DNA from: Skeletonema tropicum
Taxonomy: Eukaryota > Bacillariophyta > Thalassiosirophyceae > Thalassiosirales > Thalassiosiraceae
NCBI GenBank assembly: GCA_037178625.1
Contig: CM074130.1
Location: 3,720,001 to 3,784,000, forward strand
Length of the DNA stretch: 64,000 bases
Direction: 5' to 3'
The notes under the pieces were generated by a model that did no database searches, was not told where the DNA came from, and worked only from the letters and a program-made list of their open reading frames with translations. The translations under genes and the position numbers were made by a program. Numbering within the stretch: the first letter of the stretch is position 1; the number at the start of each line of letters is the position of its first letter. Below, one piece after another: positions 45,438 to 56,419 of the stretch.

Positions 45438-48083
45438 ATGATGAGACAAAAATCATTTTTCTCTGGTTTGATAGAACAGCCGATACCAGTTCTGCTAAAG
45501 AGGGGCGACAAAGCATACCTTGAGGCTGAATCGTCAAAAGATCCAGCTGTGATTGATAAGAATTTCAATGACGCAATTCACTTTTACAATAGAGCGTTGG
45601 AGCAGGAGAGGAAATCTGATGCTACGTCAACAGATGTTGCATTCCTTCTACATAAAATAGGGGTGATATTGGCTCGGCAGGGCGACTCTTTTGCTGCCAT
45701 GAATTCCTTTGAGGAGGCACTGAAAATTAGGCAAGAAAAGCTCGGGCCAGGGTCAGAGGACGCGGCAGAAACCACTGCGCAGATGACAAAAGTCTTGGAC
45801 AATATCCGTTCGCAAGCGGGCGTAGGGGAGAGACAATATGTAAGAGGAAAGTCTGATGTTGATGACAAATCAACAGTAGAGAATTCACTCGAAATTGGAA
45901 CAAACCTATTCGAGTGGGGCGAGTACAAGGAGGCCGAGCAAGTGCTAAAGCAGTGTGTAGAAAGTATGAATGCAAACGAAAAAAGCAGCGACAATGAAAA
46001 ATTCCAAGCCCTTTTCACACTTGCTGCTTTGGACAGAGCACAGGGGAAATATGATGAAGCGAAGGCCCTGTATCTAGAAGCGTTGAAGACAGCGAAAAAA
46101 ATGGGTGAAGAATCAGAACATGTTGATTTGTCAATTGTGAATAGTATAGCCGGTTACGCAGAGATTTTAAGGAAAGCAGGAGATCTTTGGCAGGCAGAAG
46201 CGCTCCACAAGAAAGTTAGGGGCATGCTGTTAAAGGCTAATTCAGCACAAGATGCTAATGACAAGGATATTGTGCTCCAGCTAGCTGTTTCTCATACACA
46301 ATTGGGCTGCACTGTGTTTGAATTGAAGAAATATGAAGAAGCACTGTATGAGCATCAATCTGCACTTCAGATTCGGTTGGAAATGTTAGAGTTCAATGAT
46401 GCTCTGGTATCTGAGTCGTTCAATTACTGTGCTGAAACATTATGCGCAATGGGGCACGGAGCTAAGGCACTTCCACTATCAATGCATGCAGTGGATGTGA
46501 GAAAGAAAGAATTTGGTTCCTCTCATCCCGCATATGCACATGCACTCTGTGTTCTGGCGCAAGTATATAATAGTGTTGGACGGTCTCGCGATGCCCTCCC
46601 ACTAATTGAGACATGTCTCGCGATTTGTGAAACTGCGTTCCAAAAGAAGAACCATGCAAACATTATTCCTAATCTGTTAGTGTATGGCGACATCTTGTCT
46701 TGCGTCGGAGAACCGCAAAAGGCATTAGATACGTTTCGAAGGGCTGAAGAAATTCACAAATCCAATTTCAAGCCGGGTCAGAAAGATTTTCAGTTGGAAT
46801 CCTGCCAGAAGAAGATTGAAAAGGCTTCAGAAGACATCAGAAACGACTTGTCTGAAAAAAATAAACCAAGTGCGGCCAAGAAAAATACGTCACCTGATAA
46901 CGGTGGTATTGTTCAATGTGGGGGACAACCCGTCATTGTCTTTACTGATGTTGGGAAAGACGTGGATGACGTCTTTGCTTTGGTAGTGCTAGCTTGTCTG
47001 AGAAGAATGTTTATATTGAATCCTCTTGCTGTTATAGCTACATTATCCCCTCAAGATGAACGGGCTCGTTTGGCTCGTGTCCTTCTCGACTCGCTAGGAC
47101 TTCCCGATGTTCCGGTTGGCATCGGCACGGATGGTGGGAGTCAAGACTTGGTAGAATTGCACTGCTTTGATAATGAACAAAATCTGCTGAATTTGCCACA
47201 CGGAGCAATACTGCTTCCGCGTTTACTGAAGGACGCTGAACCGAAGTCCATTACATTACTTTGCTTGGCCAACCTCAAAGACATCAGTCAGTTGATAGTA
47301 AAGCAGCCTGAATTGTTCTCCGAGAAAATAAAAAACGTCGTGATTATGGGAGGCGCCTCTTATTCTGAGGCAACCGAGCGATTAGAACCGGACGAGACGG
47401 CGTACAATAACAATTGTGATCCTGCCGCTGCAAGAATGGTGTATTTGGAGTGTCAGAAACGGAAAATTCCAACAACAACAATATCTCGGTCCGCTGCATA
47501 CGATTGTCCTTTCGCAGTTAGCAAACTTAACAACTTACATCTCAAATGCAACCATTTGCTTGCGTCAGAAATTTATCAAGCGAATACAAAAGCGATATTG
47601 TCTCTTTGGAACAAAGTCAACCTACCTGCGTGGAATCCTCGACGTGGCAGATTGCCCCCAAGGTGTGACAGAGACTGGTTTTGCAAATTCTTCCGTGTAA
47701 CTATTGATGATGAAGCGGGGCCTAATGCAACAGACATTTGGTTGCGATCCGCAAATATTTATTTATACGATGCTCTGACAACGCTGAACTGTGTAGAGGC
47801 TTATCAAGAGTTGTATTTTGGACACAAAGGACACGTCGTGAACGGAACTCTACACAAATTGATTGAACATATCGCTTTTAAGGATGGATTAGCAGCAGAG
47901 ATCGACGGAATGCTTCACGAGGCTTTCAGATTAGCAATGGAAGGTGCTTTCGTGAAGATCAAGGTAGAAAAATCTGATGCGAATAGCTCAGATAATACGA
48001 GTAGCTCAGATAAGAAAGCGCAGAAGTCTGAAAACGGAGAGAGAAATGAAAATGGAAAGAGTAGTGAAAATGCCCATGAATAG
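45438..48083 (+). CDS. TPR protein fused to an inosine-uridine nucleoside hydrolase-like domain
   Basis: Single-exon, 881 residues. Residues about 40-470 are an array of tetratricopeptide/kinesin-light-chain-like repeats (for example LFTLAALDRAQGKYDEAKALYLEAL, at about 190-215). From about 495 to 810 comes a nucleoside hydrolase-like domain. The calcium-binding motif reads TDVGKDVDD at about 503-511 (family: DTDxGxDD). Later blocks are VVIMGGA at about 635 and NNNCDPAAARMVY at about 657, the family's Asn/Asp substrate and metal site. A Ser/Asp/Lys-rich tail ends the protein. Nucleoside hydrolases cleave N-glycosidic bonds of ribonucleosides. The combination with TPRs suggests a scaffolded or regulatory role; substrate and location are unknown. 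Confidence 0.82.
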   Translation: MMRQKSFFSGLIEQPIPVLLKRGDKAYLEAESSKDPAVIDKNFNDAIHFYNRALEQERKSDATSTDVAFLLHKIGVILARQGDSFAAMNSFEEALKIRQEKLGPGSEDAAETTAQMTKVLDNIRSQAGVGERQYVRGKSDVDDKSTVENSLEIGTNLFEWGEYKEAEQVLKQCVESMNANEKSSDNEKFQALFTLAALDRAQGKYDEAKALYLEALKTAKKMGEESEHVDLSIVNSIAGYAEILRKAGDLWQAEALHKKVRGMLLKANSAQDANDKDIVLQLAVSHTQLGCTVFELKKYEEALYEHQSALQIRLEMLEFNDALVSESFNYCAETLCAMGHGAKALPLSMHAVDVRKKEFGSSHPAYAHALCVLAQVYNSVGRSRDALPLIETCLAICETAFQKKNHANIIPNLLVYGDILSCVGEPQKALDTFRRAEEIHKSNFKPGQKDFQLESCQKKIEKASEDIRNDLSEKNKPSAAKKNTSPDNGGIVQCGGQPVIVFTDVGKDVDDVFALVVLACLRRMFILNPLAVIATLSPQDERARLARVLLDSLGLPDVPVGIGTDGGSQDLVELHCFDNEQNLLNLPHGAILLPRLLKDAEPKSITLLCLANLKDISQLIVKQPELFSEKIKNVVIMGGASYSEATERLEPDETAYNNNCDPAAARMVYLECQKRKIPTTTISRSAAYDCPFAVSKLNNLHLKCNHLLASEIYQANTKAILSLWNKVNLPAWNPRRGRLPPRCDRDWFCKFFRVTIDDEAGPNATDIWLRSANIYLYDALTTLNCVEAYQELYFGHKGHVVNGTLHKLIEHIAFKDGLAAEIDGMLHEAFRLAMEGAFVKIKVEKSDANSSDNTSSSDKKAQKSENGERNENGKSSENAHE

Positions 48084-48173
48084 GGTCAGTGAAGAGCAAT
48101 GCACAGTATATTATATAATAATGATTGGCATATTATAGTTAGTTAGTCTCGTTCCTTACATTTAGTGAACGGT

Positions 48174-49723
48174 CTATAGTCCTAACCAGCTGCCTAAGAA
48201 CACGCGACTATTCCACATTCCATGAATCAATATGGTCACGAGTAGATTCCCAGACTTTGCATATAACGCAGCCCAGAACCAGCCTAGAACAGCAAGAGGG
48301 ATAGCGCCCATGATACTAAGATGATGCACACTGAAGAGCACTCCACTCACGAATACGCTTTGTTTGAATCCCATGAATAAACGTAATGCGGGCAGTAAAT
48401 AACCTCTGTATAGCACCTCTTCCCACCATGGAGCACTTAGACATGGAGCTATGTAACCCATCAACGAAGCCAAGAAGTCATTATTCTCAGGATTGATCAA
48501 TTGGCTAACGACTCCCTCGGACTGCTCCGCGAAGAGATATGGTGGAAGTAAAATCTGATTGCACCAATCAGCGATATTGAACAACCACGCTGAGACGAAG
48601 TATCCACCAATCGTCCACCACAGCCAGTAAGTGTTCCATTCATTGGTGTACCATCGAAACGGTTGTAGAACTTTCTCCTTCTTCTTTGCCGTCTTTTTCC
48701 ATCCACCGCCAAAGAAAGGTTTGGGACTCAACACTGTTGCCAGGATACCACTGCCGACTACTACCCACGCAAGATGACCAAGTAATACAACCAGACTTGA
48801 ACACCGCAGAACATTAAGATTCAAACATGAGGATAGGATAGAACAGGAACGGACAGATGTATATCCAAAGGAGCTCACCTTCTATGCATTGGTACAGTCA
48901 GTGGTACGCCATATCCTGCTGCAGCGTAAAGAGCATTCTCGAACAATAGAGAAAACCTTCCCGTTGAAAAGTATCCAGCTGTTAGTAAGACAAAAGCAAC
49001 AATACTTGTAGATCTTGGATGGTGCACTTCGTCTATTAATGTACCCTCATCGCCACTATCTCTCTTAGAGTTGCTGCTCTTGTTCCGTTTTGGTCTTCGT
49101 AATTGCCACGGTGCCTCATCGTGTGTAGGATCTGACCAAACTGATGGAACTACAACCTTAATGTCATTGCCTTGCGCAGCATGCTTGATAGAAGATTTTC
49201 TTAGCCAAATCATACCAAACAATGAAAACATACCAGCTAAACTATCCAGTCCGATACTTTGGAACCATCCCTCATCATTTGGTATGAGTTGAAATGGAAA
49301 TGTGATGCCGTGTTGTGTGAGTACTTTCAAGTGGAATATGTACAGGCCCAAACCGACAATGAATTGTGTAATTGGGCGTAGAGTGATTAGCCATGTTGGC
49401 ATCCATGGCAATGCCCAATCTGGTCTAGCTGATTTTTTGTTGTTGCTGTTGTTGCCATCGTTTCTTTCGTCCTCCGCGGGCAGTGAAGCTGCACTGAACA
49501 ATCCAGTCGTCCGCCGGCTATTGATTGGAGATAATGTCGTTCTCCGTATTTTATGTATCTGATGACTCCCGTGTGTATTTGTGGTGAAAGGCGCATGTGA
49601 ATGAGGAGCTCGGAAAGTTGCATGAACATTGTTGCGTGATAATGATGGCGACATCAATCCAAATCCATCACATCTTGCTGCCATCAGCAGCGTTGTCGCT
49701 ACAGCAAAAGAACTAACGGTCAT
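48174..49723 (-). CDS. Plastid CPBP-family (CAAX protease/Abi) intramembrane protease
   Basis: Two exons, 49723-48879 and 48795-48174, with an 83-bp intron (GTGAGC...CAAG); about 488 residues. The N-terminus is a signal peptide followed by CDGFGLMSP, a plausible plastid motif. There are about eight hydrophobic segments. The CPBP glutamate motif is WWEEVLYRGYLLP, followed by FSVHHLS and IHGMWNS carrying the two conserved His. In plants, plastid members (for example SCO4, BCM-like proteins) act in thylakoid biogenesis or chlorophyll metabolism. The substrate here is not inferable. Confidence 0.82.
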
Positions 49724-50232
49724 CTTAGGCGGTCGTCTTGGTTGCGTTGATGATTCCAGACATTTACGTTCTGCTACAGCAACGTCAACAGCCCTAAGAT
49801 ATGCTGAGGGGATGCCGAGCTATTTGTAGGCGTAGATAGCGAAGCGTATGGATGAGCGCCAGCCAAGAGTGAGATCTGCATTCAACTTCTTATGAATTCC
49901 TACGTTAAACATCGTGTAGAATTTTGCGGGAGTAAAACAAATCTTTCCGGCCGATCGAGGCGACTCAATGACCCATATATTAGAGTCTTAGGGTGGCCTC
50001 TGAGGCACGGTCAGGAGAGAGCAATGACGCTGCAGAGGTGGCGTTAATAAGAAAATGTAAAAGGGAGATGCTTGCTCTCTCTTGCAACTCATGCCATTGC
50101 ATTGGCGGAAGAGATAACGAGCTGATTCTGGCATTCCAATCTAAGAAATTTGAGTTTGATAACTGATGAAGACAAATGCATTTAAATTACTCCGCTACAA
50201 GTACTCTTGAGAGTAGAGCAACAAAGCACAAT
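49724..50232. other. Intergenic upstream of CPBP gene and downstream of LUC7-like gene
   Basis: Holds the CPBP promoter and the LUC7-like 3' flank. An ATTCCTACGT motif lies at 49896-49905. No gene seen. Confidence 0.4.
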
Positions 50233-51646
50233 TTACCAACGCCCACGACGATCGTAACGATCATAATCTCTTGATCTATAATCTCTATCGTTTCTTCCAC
50301 CACCATGTCCTCTGTCGTTTCGATGATAACCACCGCCGCCACCTCCATAATGACCACCACCTCTTCTATCATCGTAGTGATGCCCTCTATCATGCCCTCT
50401 ATTATCATAATGACCACCGCGTCCCCTATTGTTGTAACCATCATTGTAGCCACCACCGCCTCCTCTACCATACGAATGAGAGTCGCTCATACCAAACCCC
50501 CTCTTCTGCAATTCTTTTAACTTCTCCCTAACCAACTTCCAGCCAACGTATTGTTTTCCTGCGTAGTGAGCTGCAATCCTTTCGTCAGCATCGCGACTAC
50601 TCATGAAGTTACCGGATACCTCACAGACTACTTTGTCAGTTGATGTATCGGATCGAAGGTACTGCAGTTGACGCAATAGATTATCCGTGTTGTCGCGAAG
50701 AGGGGGAAGTTGAAGTGATAGTGATTGAATATGAAGCATTGTTGTGAGTTTTCGCTTTTGCATCTCTAACAGACTAGGGTCTACATCATTTGTGGGAATT
50801 TGTGGTGGCTCGCTCTCTGCCGAGGCATCCTTATCTTTGCTTTTCTTTTTCTTCTTCTTCGGTGGTTCCTTTTCCTCAACCTCCTCCTCCTTCTTCTTTT
50901 CTTTTTCCTCAGCCAATACTTGTAATAGATCCTTCTCTTCTGATTCCAACACTTGCAACTTTTGTACTAATTCTGCCATCTCCTCTTCAATCAATGTTGC
51001 TTTTGCCACATTTGCCGCGCAATCATTCAGCATTTCCTCATTCACTGTAACTATCAAATCTTCGCGATTGCCCCTGCCCCCAGTTCGTTGTTTCATTGCC
51101 TGAGCAACTTCACGTCGCAATTTTTCTTTATTCCTCGACACCAGTCTGTCGCACTGACGAACCAAATCCAGAAGTTTTCGAGCAAGCATTTCTTCATACC
51201 CCAAACGACGCTTTTCGTGATCTGGGAGCGAGGCAAATTCTTCTCGCGCATGATCATCAACGCGGTATGGATTTACCCCTAATTATAGAAGCAAGTCAAG
51301 AGTAGTGAGTGGTTAGAGAAAGATGCCTACATAAGCAAGAGACAAAAATATATGCAACATCAAACAACGCACCTATATCAGATTTCGTGTTGGTAAACAA
51401 ATCAAAAACGTCGATCCCACCAGCACCTTCGTTAGCAGCCACTGTCTCCGCCCACGATGGATTTTCTTGAGACGACAGACTCCATGCACAATAGAGCGGG
51501 CAGACATCATTGTCATAACAAGATTTTTTGCGACCTCGAGGGGCGGTACCGCTATTGCTGCTATTTATTCCAGATGCTCCTTCCACTGGGGCATTTCGAT
51601 CTGCCCCCATCAACGCATCTAACATTGCCCTCGCCTCGTCCGCCAT
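50233..51646 (-). CDS. LUC7-like U1 snRNP-associated splicing factor
   Basis: Two exons, 51646-51373 and 51278-50233, with a 94-bp intron; about 439 residues. LUC7 proteins stabilise U1 snRNA pairing with 5' splice sites. The start ARAMLDALMGADRN and the block DVFDLFTNTKSDIG match the family's first zinc-finger region, but with about 25 inserted residues. A long coiled coil with a KKKKKKSKDKD basic run follows. The second finger region reads VVCEVSGNFMSSRDADERIAAHYAGKQYVGW. The usual Cys-x2-Cys is C..S, and the second His of GKQH is Tyr, so it may not bind zinc. The C-terminus is a Gly/Tyr/Arg/Asp-rich tail, in place of the RS domain of animal homologues. Confidence 0.78.
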
Positions 51647-51910
51647 TTTGACTGCTGTTGTTGTATCGAGTGCTTTATTATCGAGAGATTGACCGAGACC
51701 ATACCACGAGCATACTTAGAGCATAGTTTGAAGTTTGAAGTTGGGTTTTTTGGTAGAGAAGAGGAGAGAAGATGAAAAGATAAGAAAAAGGTGAGCAGCT
51801 GGGGAGAAGAGAGGGGAACCGAGCAGGGACGGAGAGGATGAAGATGATATTATTGCTGCAGGAAGCCTTATCGTACTTCGTTGCAAATAAACTTAATGCC
51901 TTAGGCTGCT

Positions 51911-52999
51911 CTACTGTATCTTCACTTTTACTCTGTCTTCGTGGTTGTCTTTTTCGTCCAGTTGATTACTGCCATCGTTTTTCATTCCTACCGCTACCGG
52001 CCTTTCGATAACGTCCTCGGAAGCACTCAACTCTAGTAGATCAGACTCTTCTAGTAATGAATCTGGTATATTCCCACCCAGTTCCATGCAATGACTGTGC
52101 ATATTTCCAACAGAAATGTATTTTTCAGCTTGTACACGTAATTTCGCTTTCTCCTCAGCTGTCAATTCTCTAAGTTTCCTTGCAGGGTTACCTCCCCAGA
52201 TTTCTCCACTGTTGACAACACACCCTCGTTCAATAACTGCACCTGCTGCTATGAATGATTGGCTCTCTACTACGCATCCAGGTTTCAATACAGCTCCCAT
52301 TCCGATCAAAGACTCGTCACCGACAGTTGCTGAATGTATATGCGCACCATGCCCTACTGTAACATACTTTCCTATTGTAGAGTGACCTTCATATGAAGTC
52401 ACCACACATGCATCTTGAATGTTGGTCCCTTCACCTACGTAGATTCCTCCTCCATTTGCACCTCCTATCGTTGGATGGCCTACCCCATTGCCCGTATCTA
52501 ACATACCTGCGTCCTGTCTGCGTTCGTATCCCCCTACTGGTAAGCTTTTCCATCGCTCCTCTTCTTCGGCAGAGTGTATTGTATTTACGCCATAAGCGGC
52601 GACGTCAGATTTGAGAATCGCCTTGTAAAAAATTGATGTATTCGGTGCTAATTGTACATTGCCAATCAACGTTGCACATGGTGCGAGAAATGCTACGTCT
52701 TGTGTCTTCCCATGCTCTACAAGACTACTCTCACCACTGGCCAGTCTTGCATTATTTTCGCCAGCACCGCCAGATGTAATACCAGGAACAACAGGATAGC
52801 CCCGCCGGAGCAATCCCATGATGCCGCGATGACGGCTTAAATGATCATTAAACCAGTACGGATTATCTTCTCCCATTCTTCGCCCCTGATGAGCATGAAC
52901 GACACCTCTGACGCCTACGCGATCTAATGCTTGGCCCGTTTCACGTAGAGCACGTGAAAGCATGTGCCTTACGACGGCAAATATTGATGGGGCCGGCAT
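51911..52999 (-). CDS. Mitochondrial gamma-carbonic anhydrase-like protein
   Basis: About 362 residues from the ATG at 52999. The N-terminal RETGQALDRVG and HLSRHRGIM match complex I gamma-CA subunits. A left-handed beta-helix of hexapeptide repeats runs from about 100 to 300 (GEGTNIQDACVV, VGHGAHIHSATVGDESLIGMGAV, SGEIWGGNPARKLRELT). Of the three zinc His of gamma-CA, two are present (about 217 and 222). The first is replaced: NIQDACVV is followed by T at about 201 instead of H. A 50-residue insert lies at about 140-185. It is probably a gamma-CA-like subunit of the complex I matrix domain rather than an active anhydrase. Confidence 0.82.
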   Translation of the reverse strand: MPAPSIFAVVRHMLSRALRETGQALDRVGVRGVVHAHQGRRMGEDNPYWFNDHLSRHRGIMGLLRRGYPVVPGITSGGAGENNARLASGESSLVEHGKTQDVAFLAPCATLIGNVQLAPNTSIFYKAILKSDVAAYGVNTIHSAEEEERWKSLPVGGYERRQDAGMLDTGNGVGHPTIGGANGGGIYVGEGTNIQDACVVTSYEGHSTIGKYVTVGHGAHIHSATVGDESLIGMGAVLKPGCVVESQSFIAAGAVIERGCVVNSGEIWGGNPARKLRELTAEEKAKLRVQAEKYISVGNMHSHCMELGGNIPDSLLEESDLLELSASEDVIERPVAVGMKNDGSNQLDEKDNHEDRVKVKIQ

Positions 53000-53437
53000 G
53001 TTATTGTTGCAGCAGCGCACCCGCACCCTATGTATGGATAATGCTGATCGCAGCAAAGACAAAGGACAAAGTCAAAAAGTAGTGGAAAAGTGTTGAAAAT
53101 TGAAATGGACGGAGCAGATGATTTTGGTTTTGGCGCCAACAGTGCAAACAGATGACCAATTTGAGACGAAGGTCGACGGCCCTGGACGGTCCAAGGTCCA
53201 AGCTTCTTTAGTTGCTGCATTCATAGCTGTTTGCTAGCTCCCCAGTCTCATCGCTACGGTATTGTAGGGACTGCAGCGCAGAGACGTTGATTTGATTCAT
53301 TATTCTTTTGTGGCGGTGTCGTATTGATTGAAGCATAATCGACACTCGACACTCCTACAGAAAAAAAAAAACATCATACTTACTTCAAATACGAAGACGA
53401 TAGCAAATTTGCAACAGCGCTACATAAACAATCGAGA

Positions 53438-53728
53438 ATGGAAGAAAAGATCAAGAAGCTAGATGAGGCAACAACAAAGGCGCAGTTGGCTCTGCTCGAC
53501 GCTGAGTCAAAACTTGCAGCTGCATCTAATGCACTCGAAGCTGCGAAGAGCAGGCTAAAGCAGCTCAGTCCTGAAGCGCAGCAGAATATCCAGTTCAATG
53601 ATACTGAGTTGCCAGACTTAATATCCGCCAAGATGGACGCTGAAACAGAGTGTGAAAATGCAAGGAAAAGGTATGAGACAAATGAAAAGTATTTGATGAT
53701 AATAAGGGAGAAGCATGCCAAGAGTTGA
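53438..53728 (+). CDS. Small coiled-coil protein of 96 residues
   Basis: Short, highly helical frame rich in Ala, Lys and Glu with heptad spacing over residues 1-45 and 60-95. No known family. It has clear protein-like composition and sits alone between divergent and convergent neighbours, with a poly-A run (53362-53373) upstream. Confidence 0.55.
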   Translation: MEEKIKKLDEATTKAQLALLDAESKLAAASNALEAAKSRLKQLSPEAQQNIQFNDTELPDLISAKMDAETECENARKRYETNEKYLMIIREKHAKS

Positions 53729-54055
53729 TAGTGGATGACGTTCATGATGTTTGATGCATATCATTCCTTGCATGCACCTCAATATTATGGCATGTGTACA
53801 TATTATAAGTGAAGATGTAGACTCAACAGAGTGCGAAGTTAATCAATACCTAATGTGATTCCCGTGCGCACAAATAAGACAGCGTTTTAATCATGCTCAG
53901 ACTTCTACCATAGATGCACAAGCTGTACCAGATGCGATAGCAATGCTAACTACTTAGGATTACTCTGCAGATGCTAAGCTCGCCCGATTTCTTCTTGCAC
54001 TTCGCATCCGTTCTTCTTGCACTGATTAACTTCTCCACACCCGCAAGTCTTTCAG

Positions 54056-56010
54056 TTAAGGTGAAATCCGTCTTGGGTCGCGAGGGAACATGCTACTCTT
54101 CCTAATGTTAGGAAGACCCAAATAAAGCATCACCACACGTTCCAAACCGATTCCTCCGCCACCATGAGGAAGGGCTCCGTTTCGGAAAGAATCGACATAA
54201 GATGCTATAGTCTCGACATCAATACCCCATGCCTTGGCACGTTTCTCAATGAGATCAGGTTCGTGGACACGTTGGGCACCAGACAAAATCTCTTGGCCAC
54301 GAATGAAGACATCATAACTGTTAGAGAGTTTTGGATTCTATGAAGGGTTCGATAAAGGTAGACAAGATAAGTTAGGACGTTTGAGAACAACAGAAAAAGA
54401 ATGGAAAATAGTGTGTTGGTACTTACGTTTGGGCAGGGCATGGTGTAGAAAGGACGAACATCCAAGGGGTACTTGTCCATGATGAAGAAGTCAGTGTCAT
54501 ACTTCTCCTTCACAATGTCACCCAACTTCTTCTCGTTTTCGGTACTCAAGTCTTCGTAATCACCCTGGTCGACTCCGGCCTCCCTCAACAACTTACATCC
54601 GGTGGCATAATCAATCTTGAGCGTCTTCTTTAGGTATTTCAGATCCTCAAATCCATGCTGTTCCTTCACTCTCTGAAGCTCTGGTCCGCACTTTTCCTTG
54701 AGTCCGTCAAAGATGTATACAAACAAATCTCCCAAAACATCCAACACCTCATCGTAATGCTCCACGATGGCCATTTCAAAATCCAAGCCAGTAAACTCAC
54801 ACAAGTGCCTACGTGTGTTCGAGTTTTCAGCACGGAAAACAGGTCCAATTTCGAAGACACGCTCGAATCCACCACAAGCCGCAGCCATCTGCTTGTGCAG
54901 CTGGGGGCTCATACTCAGGCATGCTGGTTTGCCAAAGTAATCGAGGGTGAAAACATCTGCTCCTCCTTCACTTGCTCCAGACAATAGTTTGGGGGTGTGG
55001 ATTTCCATAAAGTTCTGAGAGAGCAGGTATTCACGGAAGAGTGTGCAAACCATAGATTGGACACGGAAAATCGATTGGTTGGCAGGTGTGCGAAGATCAA
55101 TCCAACGGTGGTCAAGTCGAGTTTCTTGTCCAACCCTTCCTCCTTCTGCAGAGGCATTGGCCTCATGGTCATATGCTCCCACATCAGTTTCCTTGACCGC
55201 GTCAGGTCTGCAAGCATCTTCCATTTGAAATGGCATCGCTGCGGCGGCTTTGTGAACACAGTGGAACTTTTCTACTTGAACCTCTACTTGAGATTGTGTT
55301 GCTCCCTCTACAGGGTTGGCGGGCACGGTAAGTGTACCGTACACATCAACGATAGATTCAACGGGGACACCATTCATGTATTTGATCATAGCGGATGGAA
55401 TATCCTTGGATTCAAATGCGACGCATTGTACGGAATAAAGAGAGGAGCGGACCAAAACAAATGCACCTTTTCCAACTCCTCTTGCGGTGTGCAAGAAACC
55501 TCTAACAAGCACCTTCTTACCCTCCATTTCTTTCGTCAAGGCTTCAATTCTAGTCCATCTGCTAGCTCCCTCCTCCGATTTCGTTGCAGACTGGATCATT
55601 GGAGCATCTCCAAACACATGGCTCCAATCTTCATTGGCAGCGCTCTTGAGTTTTTCCAACTTTTCACGTTGAATGCGCTCGCGCTCCTCCCTTTGCTTGC
55701 GCTTCTTTTCCTCCTTGGCAGCCTTCTCAGCAGCCTTCTTCGCACGCTTTTCCTTATTTTTCTCGGATGCTTCCTGGCTATCATTCCCCTTGGGTTTCTT
55801 CTTCTCCTCCTTCTTTGGGCCGTATTCATGCCCAGTTTTGGCTTTGTATTCTATTTTGAGAGCCAACATTTCTTGGAGAAATGGATCCCATTCTTCCTTG
55901 GGCTTTTTGGCCTTTTTCGCCTCAGCGATGGACACGCCGAGCTGGGCGATTTTGTCGGTCAGTTCGGTGATGGCAGGGTCTGCCGCTGCTGCTTCTTCTG
56001 GTGTGCTCAT
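54056..56010 (-). CDS. Cytosolic aspartyl-tRNA synthetase
   Basis: Two exons, 56010-54427 and 54337-54056, with an 89-bp intron (GTAAGT...CATAG); about 621 residues, class IIb. The N-terminal 130 residues are Lys/Glu-rich helices like the tRNA-binding extensions of eukaryotic AspRS. The OB anticodon-binding fold follows ([22 protein letters not shown]). Class II motif 2 is [22 protein letters not shown] and motif 3 is [17 protein letters not shown]. The C-terminus [13 protein letters not shown] is the eukaryotic/archaeal AspRS signature. No targeting peptide is visible. Its upstream region holds a TGATGTAA palindrome. Confidence 0.93.
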
Positions 56011-56133
56011 CTTGATATTGGAGACGATAAATTTGGAAAGTGTACGACATGGAGGTGTGCGGCTGTCGTTGTTCGGAAAACGGAATCAGAATAAATATCA
56101 CGCGTGCACGCGGCGCAGAGGCGAGGTGGCGCA

Positions 56134-56174
56134 GTGTTACATCATGTAACACTTTTAGTTGCACATGATGTAAC
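56134..56174. promoter_or_regulatory. Palindromic TGATGTAA element upstream of AspRS
   Basis: 56134-56152 is a 19-nt palindrome (GTGTTACATCATGTAACAC) containing TTACATCA at 56137-56144. A second TGATGTAAC lies at 56166-56174. They lie 125-165 bp upstream of the AspRS start. The core resembles bZIP half-sites. Confidence 0.4.
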
Positions 56175-56419
56175 CAAGGAGAAGTTCACGCGTGAAAGAC
56201 ATCATGATGTACAACCTCCTACTCATCAGCTTGCAACAGCCTCCAAGTACATAGGGCATTGGGTCCTATCATGTGCGTTATTATTTTATTGCTCCCCTTA
56301 CAATTGTTATATATTTAGAGAGAGGCCTAGCTATCAAAAGTAGTGAAAGCTTTCTCGCTCAATTCAATTAAAAGTGTATCCGTATCCTTTGTGTAGACTC
56401 TCTTTCATCAGTCTACAAA

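Noticed and set aside
54997..56094. Open frame of 365 codons on the plus strand
   Set aside because: It is antisense to the well-supported AspRS coding sequence and has no family resemblance; Lys/Glu-rich codons on the other strand produce it.
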